Part shown: in pieces, positions 1-12,084 of the stretch | Numbering within the stretch: position 1 is the stretch's first letter | Layout: each line of letters opens with the position of its first letter | DNA from: Hymenopellis radicata | Lineage: Eukaryota > Basidiomycota > Agaricomycetes > Agaricales > Physalacriaceae | Length of the DNA stretch: 64,000 nucleotides | Assembly (NCBI GenBank): GCA_015501595.1 | Contig: JADNRX010000245.1 | Span: forward strand, 1-64,000 | Direction of reading: 5' to 3' | Translations under genes and position numbers: made by a program | The notes under the pieces: generated by a model | What the model was told of the DNA's origin: nothing | Database searches by the model: none | The model's input: only the letters and a program-made list of their open reading frames with translations

Positions 1-386
1 AATCTATGCAACAAAATCACTCACATTCACCTCACTGTACCTGTTTGCCATGCGCTTGACCATGAGTTGGAAGTCGGAAGAGAACTGACTCTGCCTAGAC
101 GAGGACCGAGGGCTTTCATGTCGGGCACTCTGTTCACTCTATCAATACTCAACAGCGCGGCGGCACAGGATGGCGAGACCCGTGTATTACGACTTCAATG
201 ATACCAAGGAGGATTAGAGTAACATGTCAGTATATATCAACAGTGATGTAGTACTGAAGGTGTCGCCCATGACGTCTCGAGAAAACATTCGATATCCGCA
301 CACCTAACCCGCAAGTAGGCTGCAAGAACGTCAATAGAGAGTCCCAAGAATAATAAAGATAAATGTCCGGTATATACAACGTGTCT
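1..386. other. Flank downstream of the ABC transporter
   Basis: This stretch lies past the transporter stop codon. A short minus-strand open frame begins inside the last transporter introns but uses no ATG and overlaps the real exons. I see no independent gene, RNA gene or repeat here. Confidence 0.5.
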
Positions 387-3300
387 CTAGACTTTCTTAT
401 CAGCCATCGCATACAACACGTCCTTATCCGCCGACTCGTCGACGAGAGATCGTAGTTTACCATCAGGTATCTCCAGCAGCGCTTGTGGACTGTCAAACTC
501 GACCTGTAAAAGTGATTGTCAGTCATGGGGACATTCCAGGTCAAACACAACTCACAATGTGGCCTGCATCCAAGACCATCTGTAAAGCGATGAGGAGTGA
601 GTTGGGAGAGAGAAAGGATAGTTCCTTCGACATACAATTTTATCTGCATCCATAATGGTCTGCAACCGATGTGCGACCGTGATCAGCGTCATATCGGATT
701 TCAGTTCGTTCCGTAAAGACGTCTGGATAATACTATCGGTCTTGTAATCTGCATAAAACCTCGTTAGCTTAGCCCCAACACAGCTCTATTCAATCGCACC
801 TATGGCAGAAGTTGCTGCAACGACTGTCAATCGCAGAATCATTGAGGAACCGCCGTAAGCTTACCTTCATCCAAAATGAGCAATTTACTACCTCTGACAA
901 GCGCGCGAGCCAGAGCCAAAATTTGCCGCTGGCCAACGGACAAATTGGAGCCGCCACTGGAAATAGCGCTGTCGAGGGTAATCCTGCCTTCTTCCATCTC
1001 GCTTTGGAGAGAGAACAGGCCGGCGGCTCGTAGCGCATCGTTCAGCGTCGCATCATCATATTGATCGAAGGGATCCAAGTTCTGTCGCAAGGAGCCACTT
1101 AAGAGTTCGGGCTACAACGACTGGATGAGCAACGCTGTGCAATTGCGCGTACCGTGTTACTCACAACTTGCGGGATAATCGTTATTTTCGAACGAAGCTG
1201 ATCGAGGTTCAGAGACTTCGTAGGTTTACCGTCGTAGAACACGTTCCCTTCCGTGTATATACAGCGAAGAAGAGAAAGGGTTAACGAACTCTTGCCAGAT
1301 CCAGTGCGACCCACTACATATCAGTTAGGACGCCGCCTGAGCAAATCATACATGAAATCTCACCAATACCAATGCGCTCCCCGGATTTAATTGTGAAGGA
1401 CAAGTCATGGAGGACCTTAGGGCCATCGGGCGAATATCTTGCCGTGAGGTTCTCGACACGAAGCTCGCCGCTCGCTGGCCAATACGCGGGTGGACACCAT
1501 CTTGCGTGGGCTTCTCTTCCTGTTCGATTTCAAGATAACCCTGAATACGCTCGAGGCTTGAGAAGGAGGGTCAGTTAATGGTCCAACAGCAAGAACACAG
1601 AAGTTCTACCTGTTACCTGTAAACCGTTAAGCAAATGGAGTAAGTCAAAGACATCAAACTGAAGCTCACCCTGGACTTCGAACATATTCAACAACCGGAC
1701 CCACCACAGGATGAGAGAGCTGAATCCGATCGCCATGTTTAAGGAGAAACCGATGTTGGCAGCATTTTCGCTTTGGGTGTAGACTAGGTAAGCAGCAAGA
1801 CTCTGCGGAGAACAAACTCCCGAGAGCATCAATGCGAACGTCGATCCAACGATTCAAGTTATAGAACGTGCGTGCAGTACGTGTATACTTGTTGATACGC
1901 GTCAAAGACTCGTTAATGAAGCTAGTTTTGCGCGCCGTATGCCCGGATGGACGCTAAGAATCACGTTTAGCAAGCTGATAGAGCTCTGAAACCTATGCAC
2001 TTACTCAGACCAGAGATAGCTGCACCGAAGCTAGAAAAATGACGGTCAGATCCGCGAACGAGGGTGAAAGAAAGTTCTCACTGTGCCAGTACAGGCGACC
2101 TCGCATTGGACATTTCTCGCTTGACCGATAGCTGGGCCTTGATGTAGACCTGGCCGATCCAGTAGCCCAAGAAAGCAACGGCCATACCGGGGAAGATGAA
2201 GACTGGAGTGAACCATATCACAGCACTGAACTTGAACAGCATAGAGAGCGTCATATGGGAGAGATACATGAGCAACTCGGGAACAGGACCATCGACTATG
2301 CTTCATGTTAAAACCTCTTTATCGCATTGAACATACAAGACACGCTTACCAGCACGAATATCTTGTGTACATCTCGCTATAATTCGGGATGTCGGCGTTG
2401 TATCGAGCCATCTTGGAGAACATTAGCTTTGTATCAAACATAGAGAAATAGACTCGCCTCAGCGTCGAACCGAGAATAGACTCGATCAACTTGCGGTTGA
2501 TAGTTCGAGATGCCCGAATCGCACCGAACACATATGTCACGAAGGACACGATGTAGAACGAGAATCCGACGAGAAGAATCAAGCCTGAAAGCCAGTTTAG
2601 CACGACAAACTGAGCGACGCGATGAACACGAGGATACCATAGATGCCGATGTATCTAGAAGAGACAACGAGTTGAGAAACGAGTCCAAGGAGAATTGCTG
2701 ACAACGTACTTGAGCGCAGGAACGTCGGCAGCATCGTGCGTATCGTATTGAGAGGCCCAGTATCCCAAGAACCACGTCTGGAGCGTGGCACCCAACTCCT
2801 GAAGCATGTATGCACCGAGGTAGCCAACGAAGAAGAGCATAACATGGTTTCCGCCAAGGGCAGACAAGTACAACTTGACTATAACAGCGTCAGCTTTGAG
2901 TGGAGTAGGGCAGAAAGCGACAAACTTACGAGATGCCCAGCTGAGATGACCTTCCTGGATCTCTTCCGCCACAATAAGTTTCCCGTCCGATTTCTTCTCC
3001 GACTCCTCTTCATCGTCTTCGTCGTCAGCGTTAACGTCCTCAGCATCCCTGCTGATGGCCTCAGCGTCCTCTCTGGCCTCTTTGAGAAGCGCCTTATTTT
3101 GTGCAAGGGCTGTCGACATGGTCCCTTGGCTAGCGATGCGCCCGTCCTTCAGCGACACAACGAAGTCGGCAATCGGTTGTGCCATCGCGATATTGTGAGT
3201 CTTTGAAGAACTGTCAGTACAGGAAGTGCTGAAAGATTGTGAAGACGTACAACTAAGATGATAGTCCGATTCTTGACCAAGTCTCCTTTGAAGCATTTCT

Positions 3301-6300
3301 CGATAATCCACTTTGATGTATGCACGCTGCAAACTTTCGTCAGATTTGAGCCGAAAATGAACATCAAGTGCACTCACTCAAGGGCAGCAAGGACGTCGTC
3401 AAGGAGAATAATAGATGCACTCGAATAGATCGCGCGCGCCAGAGTAATTCGTGCCTTTTGTCCGCCACTCAACGTAAGACCCTTCTCCCCAACCTCGGTT
3501 TGATCACCAGCGTCGAACAAGTCAAATCGCGCTTCAGTCCGCATTGACGAATGACCTTCTTGTATCGCTGTTCGTCGAGCTCGGCGCCGAAGAGAATATT
3601 TTCCTGTCTCACGTCAACGAGAGGCCTCGCGATGTAGAGACGGTCAGTTACCTTGATAGTAGCATTCAGTACCCAGGATTCCTGCGCAGCATATGCAACA
3701 CCTCCTTCGCGCGGAAGGTTGTACCAAGATCCAGGTCCAGACGGTATGAAATGCATTTCACCTTAAGAACGAGATGAACGATTGGTCGATATCACGAAGA
3801 TCGCGACATACCAAGTAACGCCATAAGTAGAGACGTCTTCCCAGATCCAGTCGGTCCGATAACAAGGTTGAAGCAGTTTTGACGGAAGATAAGCTCGTCC
3901 TCGATACGGAGCATAAAGTCGCGTTTCGAGGGAGTCAACGACCCATCAACCTCGGCGTCATTCGACCACGAGAAAGTAGCTTGACCTAAACCGAGCTCCT
4001 TGGGAGGCCCACCGACGGGGATGATTGGAGTTTGATCCTTCTCTGAGAAGGTATCGAGGAGTTCGGTCTACAAACGAAGTATGAGACCAGACGCAGACAC
4101 ATCGTAAGAACACAAGCGCTCATACTCATACCTGGCGTAAGAACTTTGTCAGACGATCCAATGACACTTTGCCGGCCGTAACTTGTGTAACCGTAAATAG
4201 TAGGCGATGCAACTGTTCTGAGAACATATTGAAGATGGTCATGCTGGAGAAGACTTTGGAAGCACTGAGTTCTTCCTTCATGATGAGGGTCTGTATGACA
4301 AGGCTTTTAGAACCTGGACACAATTGGATAAGAATAAGAACTGACACTACAACACGTTAGAAAGCTAGAGGAATGAAAGAATATAACACGTACTAGGTCG
4401 CATAGGTTGCCATCATCGTTAAGACTGGGATCAAGAAACTGGAAATATGTCAACAGATAGCTATCAATGGCAAGGTTGTGCGCACTTTATGAGTCCAACC
4501 GCGAGATCTAGCAACTGCCTGCGCTTGATCCAGACGAGTTCCGCCTCCCGCTTCTCAGCCACACGTTCGTCCATTTTGCGCTCCCAGCCGAACAGTTTGA
4601 TCATACGCATAACATTGACGACTACAGGTCAAAAATCAGCCTGGACTGAACTTGCGGAGCAGGCGAGAAACGTACTTTCAGTGACTTCTTGGACTCGTCC
4701 ATCAGTCTTCTTGAGCGTTGCACCCTGCACATCCTGGACGACCTTTGTCAAGAATCCAGGCAGCGGGAAGCTGATGATAATAACGGCTAGGCCAACAAAG
4801 GCGCTAAAACAAACACATCGGTGACCATACGCGAAGCCAAAAAGCATAGACATACCTCCACCCAAGAATAACATACAAGAAACCCACACAGAAGATGACC
4901 GACACCGGCGTGTACACAGCCAGTCGGATGAAATCACGCGAGTCTACAATGTTGCTCAAGTCAGTCGTCACCAAGTTGTTGATCTTCCCGACAAGGTTCT
5001 TTGCCTCCGGATCGACAGGAGCAGTAGTCTCTTTTTCCTTTTTCGAGTCATCGGTCGACTTGACACTCGCAGAGCTATCTCCCAAGGTCGCGTCACGCGA
5101 ATGAGTATCCCCTTCAGAAGACGCAGGGGAATGGAGGGTGGCTTCAGTGTCAGTTGAACCATCGGTAGCACGCTCGGCGTCTGGTGGTGTGACATCGCCT
5201 GGCGTAGCAGGAGCAGATGCTTCTGAAGGCGTTGAAGGTGTAGAAGTGGTGCTATGAGCCTCGGCCTTCATGCGGATACGCAGCGCATGCTCAAAGACGA
5301 GTTCAGTAATGATCGCCTCGCAGCGAACGAGGAGACGCGTCTTGAAGTAGGTGTTAGATGGGAAAGAACGCGGACTTGACGAACAGACTCACAGCGATGA
5401 AGATGTACCAATCGAAAGAAATCGAGCTAATGGTCGGACCGAGGAACAGCCATGCAATCCACAACCAAGGGCGATATTCGACTTGCTCCTTATCCTTAAC
5501 CTCCAGGTAGCTGCAAACCATGAACAAGAGCAAAAAAGACAACACAATTGTTCGTACTTGAGCAGTCGGTTGATACCGATCGGCGCAGCAAAATCGGCGC
5601 ACACTTGAACGATCAACATGGCTACGAGAACCATATAATCTTTAGCGAAAATACGCATCAAACCAAAGAACAGGTGACGTTGTTTGGCGCCGCAGAATAC
5701 GTCAAGATGCTATTCACCGTAATGAGTTACACGGACATATGGCGGCGAGCTGGCTAACCTTGAACGACCTGCTCTTGAGATGCGCGGCAGTGTCGTAATC
5801 AGCGAGCGCTGGCAGTTGCTCGTAAGGTAGATGTGCGACTTTGACGGCGGCTTTCACGACGGGATCCATCCAGAAGTAGAGGATGAGAGAAATAATTGGC
5901 GTGATCTGTTCTGCATTCGGGACTTCCGCGGGGTTGTTGGGGTCGACAGGGATGTATTCACGAGGCACGAACAGCGGAATGACGATAGCAGTAATCGCGA
6001 GCGTGATGACCTTGGCCCACAGAAGTGGTCCCTCCGGCAAGTCTTGCGGTAGTTTGGTGAATGTCGCCAACGGCGCCACATCCCGATAGATATAGACCAC
6101 CATTGTGGGGACGAGGACGAGGTGCAGGTGGCGAATAGACATCCGTGCCCATTGCTTTCTCGCAGTTACGGATATGAGAGCCAAGAGCGAAGTGTAGAAC
6201 TGTCCATCGGTTAGGAGGAGGAATTGAATTCTAGTTGGAGGGATTACACACGTAGGTCATGCAGAGCGCGGCGCCAATCCATTCATGCTTAGTGAGCCAG

Positions 6301-6832
6301 TCCTTGCGCGCCTTCTTCTTCTTGTGCTTCTTGCCCCACTTTCCAGTAACATTGACCGACTCGTTACCATCCTCTATCTCATCGAGAATTAGCGTCGTTA
6401 TGGCGAGTCCCAAGAGCACCAGATTCCCAACGAGACGCAGCACGCGATACACGAAAATCGTCGTGCCGCCGTTCTCTGCAACATGGCGTTTAAAGTCGGC
6501 AAGGAAGCCAGAGGGGTGCACAGTGCGGTCCATGCCGTTGACGAGAGTGGGCGACGCATCCTTTTTATCAGCAGGCCTCACGAGTGCGCGTACGACGATT
6601 TGGATGAGGAGAATGACGACCGATGCGACGGCAAAGTAGAACGGGAAAATGAGCGTATTCGTGAACAGCCTGCACCGGCCTCAGCATCGCGACGCGCAAT
6701 ACGACTGGTAACGCACCTATTCTTGCTCTTGGCCAGAATTTCAACAAACGTTGACATGTCCATGACGGTTTGGAACCTCTCGAACGATGTGTCCGACATG
6801 GCACTGAACGTAGCGCTCAGGCTAGGCGCCAT
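387..6832 (-). CDS. ABCC-type (MRP / bile-acid-permease-like) ABC transporter, many exons, apparently frameshifted
   Basis: An ATP-driven exporter of the fungal ABCC family, expected in the vacuolar or plasma membrane. The start is the ATG at 6830-6832. In order there are N-terminal membrane segments (about 6750-5360), a Ser/Thr/Asp/Glu-rich linker (5270-5030), the first transmembrane domain, NBD1 with Walker [10 protein letters not shown] (about 3834-3862) and signature LSGGQ (about 3460-3476), an acidic D/E-rich linker (3110-2990), the second transmembrane domain with the family-typical WLDTTP stretch, and NBD2 with Walker [10 protein letters not shown] (about 1280-1310), signature LSVGQRQ (about 930-948) and Walker B LLILDE. 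The stop is at 387-389. Introns are mostly 45-65 nt. Homology continues across three points only if the frame changes by one base (near 3520, 1805 and 1486), so this is either a pseudogene or carries sequence errors. The ABCC assignment is firm; the substrate is unknown. Confidence 0.88.
800..814 (-). other. 15-nt microexon in the ABC transporter (NBD2 ATSAID segment)
   Basis: Between the exon ending in the Walker B DE codons and the exon starting with the DYKTD codons there is a 15-nt stretch bounded by ag upstream and gt downstream. It supplies exactly the residues needed to rebuild the conserved ATSAID segment after Walker B. Both flanking introns are about 50 nt with GT-AG ends. Confidence 0.75.
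2412..2457 (-). other. GC-AG intron (46 nt) in the ABC transporter
   Basis: Only a donor reading AG|GCGAGT and an acceptor CCAAG joins the LIESxLG..LR segment to the WLDTTP segment in frame. No GT donor nearby keeps the frame. GCGAGT matches the usual consensus of GC-type donors. Confidence 0.7.
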
Positions 6833-7061
6833 ACTTGGTCGTAGTGGTGGTTGGTGAGAGAGGGCAGGAGTCCTCAGTCAACTAAACTCTACCTTTATAT
6901 GCCCCCGTCGACGTAAAGTAATTGAATGAGGGGCGAAGCTGAGCTCTCTCATGAATCATGTTGATAACGCAAGATGCACATGGCTGAGCCGTTATCTTCC
7001 TCGGCCTGGCACCCGTCGGACTCAATTTGAAATTATTGAACAAGAATAGCGACATACAGCC

Positions 7062-7673
7062 TCATACAGCGTTGAATAGCGCACAAACGCGTGAATTACC
7101 GCAGGTGGGAGATGAATGAATGAAGAGTATACAGTACATACTATGAAACAATTGATAACCATCAAGCCATATCTTCAGAGCCATCATTGAAGCTGTCGTT
7201 CTAAGCAGTCCACAAGGTCTCTTCGGATCCAAGCCACCATCCTGCCCAATACTTATCAAGTGGCCCAGGGGAAATCTTGGATGAGTCAACTACAATCATT
7301 CGACGCCGGACGGGACCGAGGATGCGTGTGGGGTGGTCGAGTGGTCGAATAAACCAGATACTCCGGCACATGCGCGAGATGGTGGTGTGCGCTAGGCGAA
7401 GAGCCTGCAATCTTTTCTTTCTGAAGAAGAAATGAGCGCGAGTTACGTAGACCAGGAGATAATCTCACAAGCCTAGGGAATTCGTAGATATCACCCGTCT
7501 CGAAGACAATACTCAGAATCATGGTGGGATCTGCGCCTAAGTGGGCCGAAAATGACGCCATGAGCAGGGCGAATGGGGTTGGGCTGCTGTAATGAATCAA
7601 AATTGCAGTCAACTGTCACAGGGCATGAGCAACTTACACAGCTACGGAGCACTAAACCGGACCTGTCTTGCAA
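7062..7673 (-). other. Possible fragmentary multi-exon gene, unrecognised
   Basis: Several overlapping minus-strand frames occur here. One segment containing ILSIVFETGDIYEFP (about 7480-7545) could be spliced at a donor near 7470 to a segment containing RMIVVDSSKISPGPLDKY (about 7250-7310), but the frames only agree with a non-canonical GC donor. I recognise no family. It may be part of a decayed gene or chance open frames. Confidence 0.2.
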
Positions 7674-7751
7674 CGTTGTTCACTGCGTGAAAGGTTGGTG
7701 TTCAGCATGAAAGCGATATGATAAAAGGGTGCACGGGTAAAGATAAAAGCT

Positions 7752-8383
7752 CTAGAGATCTATTCGCGATATTGCTCTTAGTCTGAATAATGATACACTG
7801 CAAAGAGAATGAGCGATGCACACGACCAAGCCTGACGGTTCGGTGTGTGAAGGACCATACCTAACTACAACATCACGGCACTCTGCAACAGGGATCAACC
7901 TCTCTTCGCAGTTAGCCCCTCCGCCATATCCTAGTCCTGCGTCAATACGCAAAACGACCTTGGTGATGAAAGAAATAATGCTCACCTGCCGCAGCTGTAC
8001 GCCCACTAACTTTTTCTCCAATGCTTCAAGCCGCTTGAGTTTCAACTATGTAAAAAATTCGGTAAAGGTGCACATGTGGAAGCAACGTTTCAGCCGTACC
8101 TCATGGAACTCCTGTAGTGCGCTCGCCTGCTCCGCCTTCAACTTGCGGAACGCATCGTCTAGTTCGTGATGCCATGGGTACAAAACGGTTCTAAAATCCA
8201 GAATTGCGCATCAGTAGCTGCTTGCTGCTACTGCCAGCAAATGCGTATACGTCTGGAAGGCAAAGGCAGCGGTGGCAATGCCCAGAGAAAGGTAAGGGCT
8301 AGGAAACGGATCAGAATCATCGCTGGAGGAAGACAAGAGAGCGCAACGCACATAAATTTGTTCACGGATGGGCCAAGAACCAT
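7752..8383 (-). CDS. Small hypothetical protein, 3-4 exons
   Basis: A consistent minus-strand reading can be assembled from about 8383 down to a stop near 7752. It has an N-terminal hydrophobic stretch (YLSLGIATAAFAF), a charged segment likely to form a coiled coil (LKAEQASALQEF, then KRLEALEKKL), then GLGYGGGANCEERLIPVAECRD and a short tail. Introns near 8045-8100 and 7800-7860 have GT-AG ends. The first exon is uncertain because the best-fitting first intron would be under 35 nt. I do not recognise the family; the hydrophobic start suggests a membrane or organellar protein. Confidence 0.4.
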
Positions 8384-8399
8384 TATAGTAGAGAGTCAG

Positions 8400-8791
8400 A
8401 TATTATAAGATGGTCGTAAAACGGAAAGAAACGGTTGCATGGATCGGAACATGGGGAACCAAGGACATTAAAGCGGGTGGCTGTGCCGGCTTTCGGACCG
8501 CGGCATGTGATTAGCAATCTCGGTTCTCATCGGAAATCATATCGGCCGGAGTGGATGAGACCTCTGCCCCAATAATGCGCCACAGTACTGCCTGGCTTGC
8601 GCGAGTAGGAGATCAAGCGCGGCACTGATGGTGTTAGATAGGCAAGATGTCCACTCTGCCCGGGACCGCCTATTTAAATTCTCAGCTCAACCTGACCGTG
8701 ACCTGAGCTACTTATCTTATTACATCATTGGTCTAGACCTTGAAGTTATTAGTTAATTTGGGAATATTGCGCCAACTTCTTCAAAGCTGTC
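8400..8791. other. Intergenic region between divergent genes
   Basis: No convincing coding frame. A TATA-like tract (tatttaaat at 8671-8679) lies about 120 bp upstream of the next plus-strand ATG, which suits a core promoter for that gene. Confidence 0.45.
8671..8679 (+). promoter_or_regulatory. TATA-like element upstream of the Tyr/Gly/Asp-rich gene
   Basis: AT-rich tatttaaat in otherwise mixed sequence, about 120 bp before the ATG at 8792. Position and composition are the only evidence. Confidence 0.3.
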
Positions 8792-9615
8792 ATGCCTGGG
8801 ACAGTCGAGGACAGCACTACACGACAACAGGAAGGGGTGTCAATTCGCAGGTACAAAATCTCATGCAATAACCTCTGCCTTGAACTGATTCCCGGAAAAT
8901 CACAGGGAAATCAGTACAGTACGCGCCGCGATGATCATGGCAATCATGGATATCGCTATTCGAACCAGTCAGTGTACACCTTTTGATGTCACATCGCCCT
9001 CTAACGCGTAGAATCCTACAGAGACGGTGGATACTACTACAAGAACTTTGATGATTCGAGATACTATGAGAGCGGTAACGGCCGATACGCCCACTACGAC
9101 CGTCCCAGCGGCGACCGATATGTGTACGACCGTACAACTGGTGACCGATACGTGTCCCAAGGCGCCCAAGTAGCACCCCAACGCGCTGAGAGGGAGACCA
9201 CCGGGCAAGCCTATCAATACTCTGGGTCCGGAAATGACCAGAACGCCGCCCAATATTACTCTTGGGCCATTACGACTATCGCGGGGGCCAAAGCTGGGAC
9301 ACATCCGCCAACTCTAGAGACATCCATTCAGAAGTCATCCACTCCGAGTCTGAGCCGAGCTCCGATGAAGACGAAGACTCGGGCGATGCTGGTTCTAACC
9401 ATCATGGCCAAGACTCGTCCGCAGGGTCCGACTATGAATATCATGCCAGCTCAGGTTACGTCGAGTCTCGCGAAGACGATGATGGAGGGTATAACGATGA
9501 TAGAGAGTACGAATACTACGACGATGACCAGGGTTATGGTGATGATGGTGGATATGACTCCGGGGATATTCCAGCAGTGGATACGATGATTACTCTGATT
9601 GAAGACTTTCCGTGA
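8792..9615 (+). CDS. Tyr/Gly/Asp-rich low-complexity protein, probably frameshifted
   Basis: Starts at ATG 8792. A clear intron (about 8970-9021, GT-AG) joins YRYSNQ to DGGYYYKNFDD. The product is disordered: it carries two copies of a GDRYV motif (near 9110 and 9145), then a Ser/Asp/Glu stretch (SSDEDEDSGD, about 9357-9386) and a Tyr/Asp/Gly tail (about 9490-9570). The frame used before about 9262 differs by one base from the one that gives this acidic tail. The tail frame is far more protein-like than the alternative, so I infer a one-base deletion near 9260. No known domain; a charged disordered protein of unknown role. Confidence 0.5.
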
Positions 9616-9792
9616 GTGCGTATTCGTCTTATCATCTTGGCTTGGATTACCGACGGGTATGGCCTAGTGATGTTTGATGCCTGTTAGATTGAGGACGATT
9701 GAATGAGACGCTTTAACAACGCTAGATCAAGATTCCATACGTACCGCGATTGTTATCGCAAGAATTTCCTCTTTGCTCGAGATTTTTGACGG

Positions 9793-10715
9793 TTAAGAAG
9801 TATTACTGGAATAAGTGGTCAACTTTCCGACCTTCACATAGATAGATTGAAGTATAACAGACAAGTCAAATAGCCAAGTCGACGGTAATGCGCCAGAGCC
9901 CAAGGCTTTGCGCTCCTCTATAACGCGCTCTACCGTTGTCCATCGATCTCCTTTTGTCCAAGCTCGAGTTGGCTCAGAACGGTCGCGTAACGAGAGGACG
10001 ACTCGAGGATCAGTCGACCAAGGAAAAGCAAGCTCCGGATGATCTGCTTCCTCGAATTGCACAGAAATAACAGAGATAAAAGAACAGGTAGCCGAGATGA
10101 ACGTTATGAGATCACCCACAACTGCCTCAAAGTACCCAACGAGTAGACTGAAGTGAGTGAGCTGCGGGAAGATGGACAATTGAACGAATTCAATGTCGAA
10201 CATGATAAGCTCAAGATGGGTTAATCTGAAAACCCATGAACACTCGAGGCTGCGCGCAGCCACAACACGAAAAAGTGACATCCCGCAGGACAGCTCTCGC
10301 AGAGCAGCTAAAGGGATGATGAGTTCACCGAGGCCATGATTTTCGAGCCTGTCGACCCAGCACGCTAGACGCTGTACACTCGAGCAAGCCTCGAGCACAT
10401 AGCGCGCAGCATCGTTCGGCACTCTGCGCGTCATGCACAGGTTCTTCACTGCGGAGGCAAAAAATGCGACAGGCTTGGAAGTAAATGTTCGCATGAGCAA
10501 GGCGTCATCGACAGTAAGCCGTCCAATGGTGATGGACTCGTATAACATAGGCTCGACCCTGTTTGAACATGATACGTATATTCCGAGACGGGGGATGGGA
10601 CATACCAAATGCGAACTCTTTTCGCGACTAACATGAGAGCAGGAGCTGTGGTCACATCATTTCGGACACAGGTCTCGAAAATGTCGCGTTCCAGCTCCGC
10701 AGGCAAAGAGGACAT
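9793..10715 (-). CDS. F-box/LRR-like protein
   Basis: Two exons. The start is ATG at 10715 with an F-box-like opening (LPAELERDIFETCV) and a downstream VAKRVRIW segment typical of the second half of fungal F-box motifs. A single GT-AG intron (about 10555-10605) follows. Exon 2 is one long open frame of leucine-rich irregular repeats ending at 9793. About 290 residues in total. F-box proteins recruit substrates to SCF ubiquitin ligases and are massively expanded in mushrooms. The F-box match is by eye and degenerate. Confidence 0.6.
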
Positions 10716-11123
10716 GATCCCTGCCCGTCGTGGTGGTTGATTGAAGAGGCTGTGATCGCACAGCCACCATCATGACGCATACTTTCGCAGCGTCAATGTT
10801 GTCGGCTTCGTCGGAACTCGCAACTACGAGCCAAACTCACACGCCGATTCCGGAAAATGTGGTTTACCTGAATGTCGCAGATAGTATCGAATCCGCCGCC
10901 TATGCAAGCTGACCACTTCGTCCTACGGTCTCGACATACTCGTTGAACGACTCCAAGGCGGTGAAGCGGGATGCGAAGCCTCGGAAGCGCAAGCTCTCGC
11001 GAAGAGCTAAATTTCACTTCCCTACTAAAAATAGCGCTAGCATCAGCGGAGGTGCTGCGAGCCATTGGATAAAAAACTATAGAAAGCTCTTCCTTCTAGA
11101 CTCACGCGCCAAGCCGTCTCCCC
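10716..11123. other. Intergenic, divergent promoters
   Basis: Lies between the minus-strand F-box-like gene and the plus-strand membrane-protein gene. Open frames on both strands are short and lack family resemblance. A shared promoter region is likely; no clear motif seen. Confidence 0.4.
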
Positions 11124-12084
11124 ATGTCCTCTAATATCGCAATTAACTACGCCGACTCGTACAACTATGACTCTTTACCAGCCGCTATATCGTTCTCCGG
11201 CGTGTACGGCTTACTTGGTGGCTACTTCATCCTCCAAATGGCGTTGCGCAACATGCACGAGTTTTTGGTGATGGCCATCTTTTGCGGCAGTGAGTTTTTT
11301 AAATAGAGTTTTCCTGCCTTCCTCGTCTGAAGTGTATATTTAGGTCATGCCGTGTCGTTTGCCATTCGGGCTGCGATGATAGCGAAAGACTCAGTGGCGG
11401 AGAACAGGACTGTATTCATCACCTGTGAAGCAATCTTTAGCGCCAGTTTCTTTGGCGTTTTGTATCCAGTATACACCGCAATACTGGACCGGTAAGCCCA
11501 CCTGTCTGTATCGCGCGATTAATACTGACCAAAGCATAGAAAAATATCCACAGACGGTCCCCAGAAACGAACATATTAAACCGGATTGGATCCAGTCGGA
11601 TCTTATTTCGCATGGTCCTCTTTGGCGCAGTAACATTCAACCTGATAGGCGTCTGCAAGGTCTGCTATGACCCAGAAAACTCCATTGGCATCGTCGTCAA
11701 AGACGCTAGTCTAGTCATGTTCCTGGCGCTCACAGTGGCGACTGCGCATCAGAACATCTTGTTACTTTCCCGGGAGCGCAAGAGTCCGTAGTAGCACCTC
11801 TATGCGCCCTTATTGACTGACATCCTGCTCTAGATCCTTTCAAAGAAGCCCCATCCCAATCAATCGGCGTCACTCGCGGTTCCTTCATTCTCATTCTCAT
11901 ATGCATTCTTCTCTTGGTCAGGAGCACCTTCATGGTGGCGTCATGGTCGAACACCACGTTACAAACCACAGAGCACTTTTGGTATCCTCTGATTGCCGCG
12001 CCAGAGCTTGCGAGCGCGATTCTGTACGCCACCCCCGGCCTGGTTCCTTTACGATTGGAGTGGCGACGAGAACCTGGTCTATAG
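11124..12084 (+). CDS. Multi-pass fungal membrane protein, unknown function
   Basis: Starts at ATG 11124. Exon 1 gives a Tyr-rich head and two hydrophobic segments (ISFSGVYGLLGGYFIL, FLVMAIFCGS). After a GT-AG intron (11291-11343) comes HAVSFAIRAAMIAKDSVAEN and two further segments (TVFITCEAIFSASFF, GVLYPVYTAILDR). After the next intron (about 11493-11539) there are segments around FRMVLFGAVTFNLIG and SLVMFLALTVATAH, then a last exon with SFILILICILLLV and a tail ending PGLVPLRLEWRREPGL at 12084. About seven transmembrane segments; the layout is reminiscent of RTA1-like or other fungal seven-pass families. The junction near 11790-11830 is one base out of phase with the splice sites I can see, so the last intron or the sequence there needs care. 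Confidence 0.6.

Noticed and set aside
9122..9589. Thr/Met-rich continuation of the frame beginning before 9262
   Set aside because: Composition is unlike the head of the protein, while the +1-shifted frame gives a coherent Asp/Tyr/Gly-rich tail.
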